Positions 38,253-45,944 of a stretch of DNA of 64,000 bases are shown one piece after another. The notes below the pieces were generated by a model. That model worked only from the letters and a program-made list of their open reading frames with translations. It had not been told where the DNA came from and ran no database searches. Location of the stretch: NCBI GenBank assembly GCA_016721085.1, contig JADKJI010000026.1, forward strand, positions 36,904 through 100,903, written 5' to 3'. The position numbers and the translations under genes were made by a program. Every line of letters begins with the position of its first letter. Position 1 is the stretch's first letter. The DNA comes from Chitinophagaceae bacterium. Its GTDB lineage: Bacteria > Bacteroidota > Bacteroidia > Chitinophagales > Chitinophagaceae.

Positions 38253-38996
38253 ATGATACGAATCGGGAATGAAATTCTGGAAGTGGGTATCCACCCTAAG
38301 GGAGCGGAACTGCAACATTTGGTGCATAAGCAACTGGGACTCTCGTATATGTGGAAGGGTGACCCAGCCTTTTGGGGAAAGTTCTCACCAGTGCTATTCC
38401 CAATAGTAGGTACTTTGAAAAATGACCGGTTCAGTTACCAGGGAAAGGAATATAGTTTGTCGCGTCATGGCTTTGCCCGTGACCGAGTATTTGAAGTGGA
38501 AGAGCAGTCAAATGAAAGAGCTGTATTTCTACTGAAAAGCGACACCCAAAGTCTTTCCATTTTCCCCTTTCCTTTCGAATTCCGACTAATATATGAATTG
38601 GCTGGTAATGTACTGTCGGTGACTTATGAAGTGAAGAATCCATCTGAAAACGATTTGCTCTTCTCGGTTGGCGGGCACCCTGCTTTTGCTGTTCCATTAG
38701 TCGGAAATACAAGCTATTCTGATTACTATCTTCAATTTAATAAAAAAGAAAAAGCACCTCGCTGGCCTATATCTCCTGAAGGCTGTATTCAAAATCAACC
38801 CATACCCCTTTTTGAGAATGAAGATAAATTGCCGCTTACAAAAGAGCTCTTTCTGCAAGATGCATTAGTATTTAAGAACCTTGCTCCTTCAGAAGTCAGC
38901 TTGAAGTGTGACCTGCACCATCATGGCTGGACATTTGATTTTGCCGAATTCCCTTTCCTGGGTATATGGGCGGCCAAGCAAGCAGATTTTGTTTGA
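38253..38996 (+). CDS. Aldose 1-epimerase-like (galactose mutarotase superfamily) protein with degraded C-terminus
   Basis: It has 247 residues. The mutarotase-type sandwich has GNEILEVGIHPKGAELQHL, MWKGDPAFWGKFSPVLFPI, SRHGFARD (active-site His region) and SVGGHPAFAVP. The family normally continues about 40 residues beyond ADFV with a CIEPW motif. Here three stops follow at 38994-39003, but recognisable remnants (IEP, then VDHNKKGVHQSGGK) persist out of phase to about 39137. The 3' end has therefore decayed by several small changes, and whether the product works is uncertain. Confidence 0.82.
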   Translation: MIRIGNEILEVGIHPKGAELQHLVHKQLGLSYMWKGDPAFWGKFSPVLFPIVGTLKNDRFSYQGKEYSLSRHGFARDRVFEVEEQSNERAVFLLKSDTQSLSIFPFPFEFRLIYELAGNVLSVTYEVKNPSENDLLFSVGGHPAFAVPLVGNTSYSDYYLQFNKKEKAPRWPISPEGCIQNQPIPLFENEDKLPLTKELFLQDALVFKNLAPSEVSLKCDLHHHGWTFDFAEFPFLGIWAAKQADFV

Positions 38997-39164
38997 TGAT
39001 AGAACCCTGTAGTAGCATTAGCCGTAAGAGGTGGTGTTGACCATAACAAGAAAGGGGTGCACCAATCTGGAGGAAAGAGGCATAATACGGGCGATTGGTA
39101 CCGGATGAACAGAGAATTCAGGCAAGCTGGACGATAGCCTGTTACTAAAAAGAAAAAGGAAGCA

Positions 39165-39323
39165 TTAGCTGCCCCTTTGAGAACCAGTATTAGCTTGTTT
39201 GCTTACAAATCCTGTTGAAGCTTTGGGCTTTTGAATGAATTTAGAGCCTTGCTTATTGTCGGCTACACCTTTTTTGGCGCCTTTTTTCTTGTCTTTTCCG
39301 TTTTGCTGGTTGAGTAAGGACAT
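39165..39323 (-). CDS. Small basic conserved-type protein
   Basis: It has 52 residues from the ATG at 39323 (MSLLNQQNGKDKKKGAKKG). It is rich in Lys, Gln and Gly, likely disordered, and probably binds nucleic acid if expressed. I know similar short basic proteins in Chitinophagaceae but no function. The open frame extends upstream to 39416 through unlikely sequence. Confidence 0.6.
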   Translation of the reverse strand: MSLLNQQNGKDKKKGAKKGVADNKQGSKFIQKPKASTGFVSKQANTGSQRGS

Positions 39324-39468
39324 AGTTGACAGTTTTAAAACGTAAATATACAAAAACTTGCGGGGATTACCGGGAAGTCGGGGAGGACTTTTGAGACCTT
39401 TACTTCTACTGGGCAAAGGTTCCCACTATGGACTAGCTTGGTCTAAGAAACAAAGAATACAAAAGCAA

Positions 39469-39522
39469 TAACCGCAGAGACGCAGAGACGCAGAGGAAAG
39501 CCCACCTGCGTCTCTGCGGTTA
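39469..39522. repeat. GAGACGC palindromic repeat, copy 3
   Basis: TAACCGCAGAGACGCAGAG on the left pairs with CTGCGTCTCTGCGGTTA on the right. The loop is AAAGCCCAC. It lies between the small basic gene and the membrane protein gene. Confidence 0.88.
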
Positions 39523-39569
39523 TTGTATTTCTCACCAAACTACGCCGTGGTTCTTTGCTATTATCTTAA

Positions 39570-40061
39570 TCAATCATCATCTTTCTCTTTAACATTTTTC
39601 TCATTTTCCGAACCAGCAACAGTACCACTTTGAATTTCAGTGTGTCTTATCTGTCCCCCCAGATGCGCCGTTTGCGCCATAGCACCAAAACTGGCTAGCG
39701 ATAAAACCAGCACCACAATACTCAAACTGCGAAACAGAACCTGTTTATTTTTCATGAATAGGGTGGCTAACGACATTACCCCAGCTGCAATGATGATACC
39801 GAAGGCAATCTGTGCCATGTCCTCATGTTGTCCTATAAGGCTCTCTGTAACACCTGGAAGTTCTTCGACTAATTCCTCAGTTCCTTCTCCAGTGAAAAAT
39901 ACGGGTATAGTAAGTAAGGCACCTCCAACCAATAGATAGAGTGCGGTACTGATTCGGGAATTGTTTTTTTGAATAAGTCCGATGGCTAATACGATACCAC
40001 CTGCTAATGCGAGAAACAATGGCACGTGATTAAGTGCCAGATGAATTTGTGCTGCGTTCAT
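39570..40061 (-). CDS. Four-helix integral membrane protein with conserved-type histidines
   Basis: It has 163 residues with four hydrophobic segments (about 13-28, 39-55, 84-102, 108-128) and a charged tail. Histidines sit in HLALNHVP, GQHEDMA and AHLGGQIRH, at or next to membrane boundaries. That pattern suggests haem or metal binding and resembles DUF2231-type proteins, but I cannot confirm the family. The gene probably has a separate promoter from the upstream minus-strand gene at 40130. Confidence 0.8.
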   Translation of the reverse strand: MNAAQIHLALNHVPLFLALAGGIVLAIGLIQKNNSRISTALYLLVGGALLTIPVFFTGEGTEELVEELPGVTESLIGQHEDMAQIAFGIIIAAGVMSLATLFMKNKQVLFRSLSIVVLVLSLASFGAMAQTAHLGGQIRHTEIQSGTVAGSENEKNVKEKDDD

Positions 40062-40095
40062 GCTGAATTATTTTAGAAATGATAAATAGATACCT

Positions 40096-40113
40096 GTCCA
40101 GTGTTTACTGGAC
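40096..40113. promoter_or_regulatory. Perfect short inverted repeat upstream of the membrane protein gene
   Basis: GTCCAGT and ACTGGAC pair perfectly around GTTT, 35 bp upstream of the ATG at 40061. There is no T run, so an operator or processing hairpin is likelier than a terminator. Confidence 0.4.
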
Positions 40114-40129
40114 TTGCTTAAATATATAT

Positions 40130-40507
40130 TCAGCAATTACCCGGAGGATGGAAAATGGGGGATGGATAAATAACAGGAAATGATTCCTGGTGAATAGTTT
40201 GACTGTTATTGATGCGGGAAGGACAATTGAAATTGAATTCTTCAACAGGTTGTCCTATTACAATCATAATATGATGACTATCTACAAAATTCTTAAAAGG
40301 AAGTTCCTGATCATCTGAAGCATCTTCATCCGTATCAATAGGGTCTGAGTAATGATCCGCCAGGTATTCAAGGAAATTAAGTGAAGGTTCATCTTGTTGG
40401 TGCATACGAAAATGTTCCGCCAATTGCGGAATCCGGAACAGCTGATGTATTTCTGTTGAGCTGTTCAGGAATAATAAAAGTAATATGGACGATAAGAAGG
40501 TCCTCAT
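40130..40507 (-). CDS. Small secreted protein of unknown function
   Basis: It has 125 residues. The signal-like N-terminus TFLSSILLLLFLNSSTEIHQ is followed by HQLFRIPQLAEHFRMHQ and LNFLEYLADHYSDP, then an acidic stretch (DTDEDASDDQE) and LPFKNFVDSHH. I recall similar proteins near metal-resistance loci in Bacteroidota; the function is unknown. The many His residues and the C-terminal Cys fit metal contact, which is speculation. Confidence 0.75.
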   Translation of the reverse strand: MRTFLSSILLLLFLNSSTEIHQLFRIPQLAEHFRMHQQDEPSLNFLEYLADHYSDPIDTDEDASDDQELPFKNFVDSHHIMIVIGQPVEEFNFNCPSRINNSQTIHQESFPVIYPSPIFHPPGNC

Positions 40508-40571
40508 TCTGAAAGCAATAATAAACTTGTTCTGATACGACCCATATGATATTCGTCATTTGCTTGTTAAA

Positions 40572-40999
40572 CTTTTATGAAAATCCTTAGAATGGACTAA
40601 AAGAATTTTCCGGACACTGCGAGAACTCAGAGGTTTGAAACCTCACAAATACAATGACCGCAGAGACGCGGAGACGCAGGGAATACATCTCTGCGCCTCC
40701 GCGTCTCCTATGTTTGTTCTTTGAACCACGAAGGCACAAAGAACACGAAGAAGCACGAAGGGAATGCTTACTGCGTGATACTAATTTTAATCTTTATTAG
40801 GCAAACTCTCTTAGTGATCCTTCGTGCCCTTTGTGACTTAGTGGTTCAAAATCAAGAATGAATTGTACTCAAAAACCGCGCCTCCGCGTCTCTGCGGTTA
40901 TTGTATTTATCAAGTAAAGACGCAGTGGGTCGCTGCGCGATGAATACATGACCCTGTTATCCTTTTATGAAAATCCTTAGTATAGAATAAAAGAATTTT
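40572..40999. repeat. 38-bp direct repeats enclosing a nest of palindromic repeats
   Basis: The word CTTTTATGAAAATCCTTAG plus about 19 further bases occurs at 40572-40609 and again at 40962-40999. Between the copies lie a GAGACGC palindrome (40656-40709), a CACGAAGG-type inverted pair (40720-40850) and a half GAGACGC copy (40875-40901). The outer copies look like a duplicated target or a recombination product around repeat insertions. No gene is present. Confidence 0.75.
40720..40850. repeat. ACCACGAAGGCACAAAG inverted repeat
   Basis: TTTGAACCACGAAGGCACAA on the left pairs imperfectly with TTTGTGACTTAGTGGTTCAA on the right. Internal tandem words (CACGAAG, ACACGAAG, GCACGAAG) are typical of a palindrome family I know from several environmental bacterial genomes. 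Confidence 0.8.
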
Positions 41000-41054
41000 G
41001 GTTTACACCATTTACTTAAATGATCTGTTCATTCTCTATTCGTATTCCAGTGAT

Positions 41055-41074
41055 ATGTAGTTGAAGAACTACAT
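41055..41074. promoter_or_regulatory. Perfect inverted repeat upstream of the tandem units
   Basis: ATGTAGTT and AACTACAT pair perfectly around GAAG. It could be an operator or a small hairpin; it is not followed by a T run. Confidence 0.35.
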
Positions 41075-41240
41075 AAGAGCGGCATTATATGCTAATATTA
41101 TTTTGCAAATGAACTACGCTGAAACCGGCCATGGTAAAGGGTTTCATGAGAATCGCTAAAATCAATGCAATTGAAGTATTCATTCATCTATGAAATGTAT
41201 TCGTTTACCGATTCTATATGCTGAAATGCCGATTCGATTT

Positions 41241-41269
41241 TTGAATGGTGATAGTGCGAAGTACATTTG
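41241..41269 (+). promoter_or_regulatory. Promoter of tandem unit 1
   Basis: TTG (41241-41243), an 18-bp spacer and TACATTTG (41262-41269) fit the Bacteroidota -33/-7 promoter (TTG, about 19 bp, TAnnTTTG). It lies 3 bp before the conserved 70-bp unit. Confidence 0.55.
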
Positions 41270-41272
41270 TAT

Positions 41273-41340
41273 TGCAAAAGATTTATTTCATAGGATAAGG
41301 TTAAACAGCGAGGGTCGTTTCTACGACCCTCAATTTTTTT
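41273..41340 (+). ncRNA. Candidate small RNA, tandem copy 1
   Basis: The unit begins just after a promoter-like sequence and ends with an intrinsic terminator: stem GAGGGTCG/CGACCCTC (41310-41317 and 41324-41331), loop TTTCTA, AA, then seven T. The predicted RNA is about 65 nt and has no start codon with a useful frame. An identical unit apart from one T lies 246 bp downstream, while the sequence between them differs. The arrangement supports an independent small RNA gene. The target and function are unknown, and I do not recognise an Rfam family. Confidence 0.55.
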
Positions 41341-41507
41341 ATAGGATACTCAGCTCGCCTTACTATTTTTTTCGGATATCCGATCAGTATATTGTCCGGC
41401 AGAAAATAACAGTCATTAGGATTTTCACTTCGGGGGGCGATTTTGAATAATCACCGATTTTTTAGATTCAAACGCCGATTTCGTTTTCTCCCTTACAGAA
41501 GCGATAG

Positions 41508-41515
41508 TACTTTAG
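41508..41515 (+). promoter_or_regulatory. -7-like element of tandem unit 2
   Basis: TACTTTAG differs by one base from TAnnTTTG and sits exactly 3 bp before the unit, as in copy 1. No clear -33 element is seen. Confidence 0.4.
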
Positions 41516-41518
41516 CAA

Positions 41519-41587
41519 TGCAAAAGATTTATTTCATAGGATAAGGTTAAACAGCGAGGGTCGTTTCTACGACCCTCAATTTTTTTT
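41519..41587 (+). ncRNA. Candidate small RNA, tandem copy 2
   Basis: It has the same sequence as copy 1, with the same terminator hairpin (41556-41563 with 41570-41577) and eight T. Outside the unit, only the promoter-proximal words GCCGATT and TACnTTnG are shared with copy 1. It lies about 100 bp upstream of the DUF1543 gene, which has its own promoter. Confidence 0.55.
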
Positions 41588-41666
41588 ATAGGACCTTCTT
41601 GTAACACTATTCAATTCTTCCTGCTTATTCTGATCCCAAATCAATTCCGTCTTTCTCCATTTTCTT

Positions 41667-41674
41667 TACTTTTG
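41667..41674 (+). promoter_or_regulatory. -7 promoter element of the DUF1543 gene
   Basis: TACTTTTG matches TAnnTTTG. The ATG is 14 bp downstream, so the leader is very short. The palindrome TTTGAC-AAAA-GTCAAA overlaps the start site. Confidence 0.5.
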
Positions 41675-41688
41675 ACAAAAGTCAAATC

Positions 41689-42261
41689 ATGTCGCTCAAG
41701 TTATTCATGGTACTATTGGGTTCCAAACCAAAAGGAAGGCATACCGAACAACACGATATCTATTTCGGGATAGGAGTGGAATTAAAAGACCTTGTACCAG
41801 GCATTATAGCCAGCTGGCCCGAAGCCGCGGGTAAGATACATATCGATGCCTGGAGGGAAGTGACAGCAGTCGATGGCTATTCAATCAGTATTGAGAGTAG
41901 AGGAACTGAAATGACAAGTTCTGATGAACCTGCAAAGCTTTACTTTATCAATCTCGGTGGCTATAAACCCGGTGAATTTGAAGAATTCCATTACAAGATG
42001 CTGGTACCCGCAAAAGATAAAGGCCAGGCTATTCAGCTTTCAAAAGCAACAGCCTTCTATAAACATACTGGTTTTGAAGGAGCTGTCTCTCATGTTGACG
42101 ATAAATATGGGGTAGATGTGGACGATATTGAAGAGATTGAGGATATCCTTCCAGAGGATGTCAAAAAGGCCTATTCTATCCGTTTAAGTAAGGGAAATGA
42201 TATAAGCAAAGACGAATGGCACCTGGGATATCTAAAAATAGAAAAGCTAATGGCTTTGTAG
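41689..42261 (+). CDS. DUF1543-domain protein
   Basis: It has 190 residues. The DUF1543 marks are LFMVLLGSKPKGRHTEQHDI, FGIGVELKDLVPGIIASWPE, and a second half-repeat beginning KLYFINLGGYKPGEFEEFHY. It is a soluble protein of unknown function. The length fits the two-module form of the family. It stands alone with its own short-leader promoter, downstream of the tandem small-RNA-like units. Confidence 0.9.
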   Translation: MSLKLFMVLLGSKPKGRHTEQHDIYFGIGVELKDLVPGIIASWPEAAGKIHIDAWREVTAVDGYSISIESRGTEMTSSDEPAKLYFINLGGYKPGEFEEFHYKMLVPAKDKGQAIQLSKATAFYKHTGFEGAVSHVDDKYGVDVDDIEEIEDILPEDVKKAYSIRLSKGNDISKDEWHLGYLKIEKLMAL

Positions 42262-42381
42262 GCTGCTGATAATCAATTGAATAGTTGATGATATGACAAG
42301 AACCATTACTTCTTAATTATAAAGGTTACTGGGTAATATTTCATTAAATCAGACGTTTAAAAGGGAACTAAATCCTGATCT

Positions 42382-43464
42382 GTGAAATACTTATACTTAG
42401 CCTTGCTATTCTTATTGCCGATACTCTCGATCGGACAAAAAGTAGACCTTGACCGATACAATTTTACGGTACAAGTAAGAACCCTTCCCCTAATGCGATT
42501 AGATAGTAGCTACCACACCTACAATGTAGTTGTTGAGGGCACTAAATTGATGCAGACCTATCTGCAGGATATGGATCCTGAAAAATCAGTAATCGTTGAT
42601 GGATGGAAATCGCTTTCAACAACCGGACATATTACATTTAGAATAAAGCTTGAAGACCTTTTGCCAGAATCTGTTTCTGTAAAGGAAAGAGTGGAGAACA
42701 TAAAAGATAAGACAGGAAAAATAACAGGCACAAGAATATTCTATTACCAGGAAGTTGTGTACACATTTGCTGCCCTTGCTCAGATCAACGATTATAAGGG
42801 AGAGCATATTATGGATATCGTTTTGGCCGACAGAGGACATAAGCAAACGTATAAGAGTCCTGAATTTCCAATCAGGCAGGTAGCGGAAGGGTATTTCATG
42901 ATAAACGCTTTAAGCGTAACAGGAAATCTGTATAAGAGTTGCGTAACAAGAGCTATGCATACATTAAGTAATCAGGCTAGTAACAATTTCGGATACAGTG
43001 AGGCTACTATCAGTGATTTCATGTGGATATTAGATAGCCGCAAGCATCCTGAGTATACTGCTCACCGTGAGGCTTTCCAGCAAATTACTGAAGTGCTTTT
43101 CACTTTCAATGCTAGTCAGTCAATTGATGGTGTAAGAGAAAAATTACAACCTGTTATCAATTACTTCGAAAAGATCAAGAAGACTTATACATCCACTAAA
43201 AAATACGACAGGAAATTGCGTTATGCCAGCTATTTCAACCTGGCGGTATTGTATTATTATCTCGATGATCCACAATCCATGCTCAAAGAAGCAAAAGGAT
43301 TAGTGATGAACGACTATGATGCAAATGATGGAAGAGTGTTTGAAAATTCAGCTTTACGTTTGAAGAACCTATTCCAAAGTGCAAAAATATACACCCGACA
43401 TTTCCCAATAGACCCTACTACGTTTAAAGGGCCGTATGAGACGGAGGTGACGAAGAATAAGTAA
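42382..43464 (+). CDS. Secreted protein of unknown function
   Basis: It has 360 residues starting with GTG at 42382, giving a good signal peptide (YLYLALLFLLPILSIGQ). The N-terminal 120 residues are beta-rich (YNFTVQVRTLPLMRLDSSYH). The rest is helical with TPR-like stretches (ASYFNLAVLYYYLDDPQSML). I recognise no family. It is monocistronic, between DUF1543 and the small heat-shock gene. Confidence 0.8.
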   Translation: MKYLYLALLFLLPILSIGQKVDLDRYNFTVQVRTLPLMRLDSSYHTYNVVVEGTKLMQTYLQDMDPEKSVIVDGWKSLSTTGHITFRIKLEDLLPESVSVKERVENIKDKTGKITGTRIFYYQEVVYTFAALAQINDYKGEHIMDIVLADRGHKQTYKSPEFPIRQVAEGYFMINALSVTGNLYKSCVTRAMHTLSNQASNNFGYSEATISDFMWILDSRKHPEYTAHREAFQQITEVLFTFNASQSIDGVREKLQPVINYFEKIKKTYTSTKKYDRKLRYASYFNLAVLYYYLDDPQSMLKEAKGLVMNDYDANDGRVFENSALRLKNLFQSAKIYTRHFPIDPTTFKGPYETEVTKNK

Positions 43465-43465
43465 A

Positions 43466-43883
43466 TCAAAAGTCAAAAGTCAAAAGGTTTAAAGTTTAAG
43501 GGTTTAAGAGTTTAAGGTTGTTCGAATTTCGAAATGAAAAATCGAATTGAAGAACCTTAAACTCTTAAACCAAATTTAAACTTTAAACCAATAATTTAAG
43601 TTTAAAGTCAGTAAAAAGGAAAGAGCGCCACATAAAGGGGTTGAACTCTCGAAGAGTTTCGGTAACTCTAATTTTACCTTTTCATTCTTTACTTTAAACT
43701 TTGCCAATGACTTAAAGGCCAAGGAAGCTGCATGCTGTCTCATTTTGAATTTTGACTTTCAATTTTTGACTTTTCAATTTTGACTTTTGACTTTGCAACC
43801 TGCCAAAACTGCCGATTTCTCCCACTGGCACACTTCTTTCGGTTCTAGTTCTGTAATTATTTTTTCATTTTAAATTTTCACAC
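43466..43883. repeat. Composite palindromic repeat in a gene-free gap
   Basis: The outer words AAAGTCAAAAGTCAAAAG (about 43468-43485) and AGTTTAAAGTC enclose GGTTTAAAGTTTAAGG and AAGAGTTTAAGG (43486-43518). These pair with AACCTTAAACTCTTAAACC and AAACTTTAAACC (43552-43589) around a centre TTCGAAATGAAAAATCGAA. The same nested design lies inverted at 45750-45904. From 43600 to 43883 I see only further TTTTGACTTT tracts (43740-43800) and no gene. Confidence 0.75.
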
Positions 43884-44282
43884 ATGAACTACAATCAGTC
43901 ATGCGCCGCAAAAGGCGAAGCAAGCGGAAACAGGCAACGCCCCCTGTTTTACCGCAGTATGCAAAGGGCTTCTGTAAACATTTACAAAACCGATCACAGT
44001 TTTGAAATGCTGGTGTTTGCACCAGGAAGATTAAAAGAACATTTCAAAGTAGATGTACAAGGACTCGAACTTCGGGTATCCTACACACCACCGGAAGGTT
44101 TCCCACGCCCTGATTGGATATTGAGGGAATATAGCCGCGGTGGCTTTGTACGCGTATTTACATTGGATGAAACCATCGATGCCGACAAGATCGCTGCAAC
44201 TTATGTTGATGGCGTATTGCAGGTTAGCTTGCCTTTGAAAGAAGGGAAGCAGGCAACGCGTAAGGAAGTTGTCATTCAATAA
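43884..44282 (+). CDS. Small heat-shock protein, Hsp20/alpha-crystallin family
   Basis: It has 132 residues. The alpha-crystallin domain has ASVNIYKTDHSFEMLVFAPG, HFKVDVQGLELRVSY, a GFVRVFTLDETIDADKI strand pair, and the C-terminal signature GVLQVSLPLKEG. It acts as an ATP-independent holdase for unfolding proteins. A C-terminal EVVIQ provides the usual I/V-x-I/V contact. The N-terminal arm is short and polar. No operon partner. Confidence 0.9.
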   Translation: MNYNQSCAAKGEASGNRQRPLFYRSMQRASVNIYKTDHSFEMLVFAPGRLKEHFKVDVQGLELRVSYTPPEGFPRPDWILREYSRGGFVRVFTLDETIDADKIAATYVDGVLQVSLPLKEGKQATRKEVVIQ

Positions 44283-44284
44283 AG

Positions 44285-44400
44285 TTGTAAGTAGTTAGTT
44301 TTAAGTTTTAAGTTAAAGGGTTTAAGTAACAATAGAGGTAGTCCCTTTTAAAACTTAGGGCGTGCCTTTTACTTATTACTTATAACTTAGAACTTTCACT
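44285..44400. repeat. AAGTTTTAAGTTAAAGGG inverted low-complexity repeat
   Basis: Left words AAGTAGTTAGTTTTAAGTT pair with ACTTATTACTTATAACTTAG on the right; the inner words AAAGGGTTTAAG and CCCTTTTAAAACTT also pair. It lies between convergent genes, so it may serve as a weak terminator. Confidence 0.5.
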
Positions 44401-44423
44401 ACTTTTTTGAATTTTCCTCAACC

Positions 44424-45674
44424 TCACTTTCTCAAAAAAACCTTATAGTTGGTAATGTGCAACATATCATATACTGCCTTCTTCTTATCATCCGCATTTT
44501 CGTAGTAACTTTTGCAGATTTCATATCCAATCCAATAGCCAAGGTCTGCTGGTCTATCAGGTCTTTCTTCGATGCTATTGGCGATCCAGTGATTGGAGCG
44601 GTTGAGATACATATCGGCAGTAAATTCTTGCCAGAGTTGTTTTTCTTTTCCTTTAGCAAATGTTTTTAAGCGTTCATTGCTGGTTTTCCCAGAAATCAAT
44701 TCGCCAATGAAATCAGCCATGCCTTCGCGTATGCATGCCGATAAAGTTGTTGTATCAAGGCGCATGGAATTTTGTTGTGAGTGGACAAGCTCATGAGCAA
44801 CTATATAGGGGAGGGCTTCAATTTCTTTGTAATTGTTTTTCTCCCATAACGATAATTCATGTAATGGAATGTCTGAACTCTTCGATAACATATCCGTTCC
44901 TATCAGTAGACCGTTTCTTGATACGGTACCTGCGCTGGTCCATCTGCCGATTACAAAGTATACATTGGGAAAGATGGCAGCAGGATAAATACTTTTTAGT
45001 TTTATGAAGGAGTTTCGGATGGGTTCCTTGAAGGCATCCACTCTCAATGTGTTTTTTCTAATCGCTTTGTAGAAAGCTTTTTTCGTCACCAGATTATTCA
45101 TGAATAATTCAGTACTATATATCCTTAACGAAAAATAATCTTTCAATCCTTCAGAAGCATTCTTGAAATAATAATCATTGAAATCTTCTAATGCATGGGT
45201 GCTATCTTTTGAAGCATTGTCGTAGGCCTCCCAGAAATTAATTATATCACTTGTAACCAATTCCGGTTTTTCCGGGTCATTGGTACTATTCTCTGTCACT
45301 TTGTTAAGCAGTCCAATTTGTTTCCATCTTTCTTTCGATGCCTGAAGAGACTTAAGGTCTGGATTGGTCAGTATCCTGAAATAATTTGAATAGCCTACTA
45401 ATATCGCTGAATCCAAATAGGTCCATCCCATTGCTGTATCCCCGACTTTTGCATAACAACAACTTAACTGATAGTAGTGGTTACTTTTTGTATAGGGGAT
45501 TGTCTCTTTGTCCGCTAACTTTTTGTAGCAATCAGCTGCATATAAATAATCCTTATTCTTATACGCACTATCAGCCAACTTGAGTAAGCTATTGTAACTC
45601 TGAGCATAAGAACCTGCTATCAATTGCAAGATGACGATGGATGTAGTTATAAATGAAATTATTGGCTTCTTCAT
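44424..45674 (-). CDS. Secreted zinc-protease-like protein (DUF2268-type gluzincin)
   Basis: It has 416 residues from the ATG at 45674, with signal peptide ISFITTSIVILQLIAGSYAQ. The N-terminal 100 residues contain TPR-like helices. The catalytic part has ALPYIVAHELVHSQQ, an HExxH zinc motif, and CIREGMADFIGELISG with the third, glutamate ligand. This fits DUF2268 predicted Zn-dependent proteases. Substrate unknown. It converges with the Hsp20 gene. Confidence 0.85.
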   Translation of the reverse strand: MKKPIISFITTSIVILQLIAGSYAQSYNSLLKLADSAYKNKDYLYAADCYKKLADKETIPYTKSNHYYQLSCCYAKVGDTAMGWTYLDSAILVGYSNYFRILTNPDLKSLQASKERWKQIGLLNKVTENSTNDPEKPELVTSDIINFWEAYDNASKDSTHALEDFNDYYFKNASEGLKDYFSLRIYSTELFMNNLVTKKAFYKAIRKNTLRVDAFKEPIRNSFIKLKSIYPAAIFPNVYFVIGRWTSAGTVSRNGLLIGTDMLSKSSDIPLHELSLWEKNNYKEIEALPYIVAHELVHSQQNSMRLDTTTLSACIREGMADFIGELISGKTSNERLKTFAKGKEKQLWQEFTADMYLNRSNHWIANSIEERPDRPADLGYWIGYEICKSYYENADDKKKAVYDMLHITNYKVFLRK

Positions 45675-45749
45675 CACATTTTTGAATAACTCATTAGAAA
45701 GAATTAGTACTATTTCTTCTCACCTAAAATACAACTTACCGGCCCATTT

Positions 45750-45904
45750 TTTGACTTTTTACTTTTTACTTTTGACTTGGTCGAAAGTTCTTAGGGTTCA
45801 GAGTTTAAGGTTCTTCCTTTCGATTTTTCATTTCGAAAATCGGACAACCTTAAACTCTTAAACCTTAAACCCTTAAACTTTTTACTTTTTACTTTTGACT
45901 TCCC
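45750..45904. repeat. Composite palindromic repeat, inverted copy of the 43.5-kb element
   Basis: It has outer TTTTTACTTTTGACTT tracts at both sides, middle GAGTTTAAGG/CCTTAAACTC arms, and the centre TTCGATTTTTCATTTCGAA, which is the reverse complement of the 43.5-kb centre. The element lies between divergent genes, upstream of glycerate kinase. Confidence 0.8.
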
Positions 45905-45944
45905 ATACTTCATTATCTTTAGCCAATAAACCTCTTCCCCCTTC

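Noticed and set aside
40572..40999. Insertion sequence between the direct repeats
   Set aside because: The enclosed 350 bp contains only palindromic repeats and no transposase frame or terminal inverted repeats.
41190..41450. Open frame over tandem unit 1
   Set aside because: It runs through a promoter-like box and a terminator hairpin, and lacks protein features.
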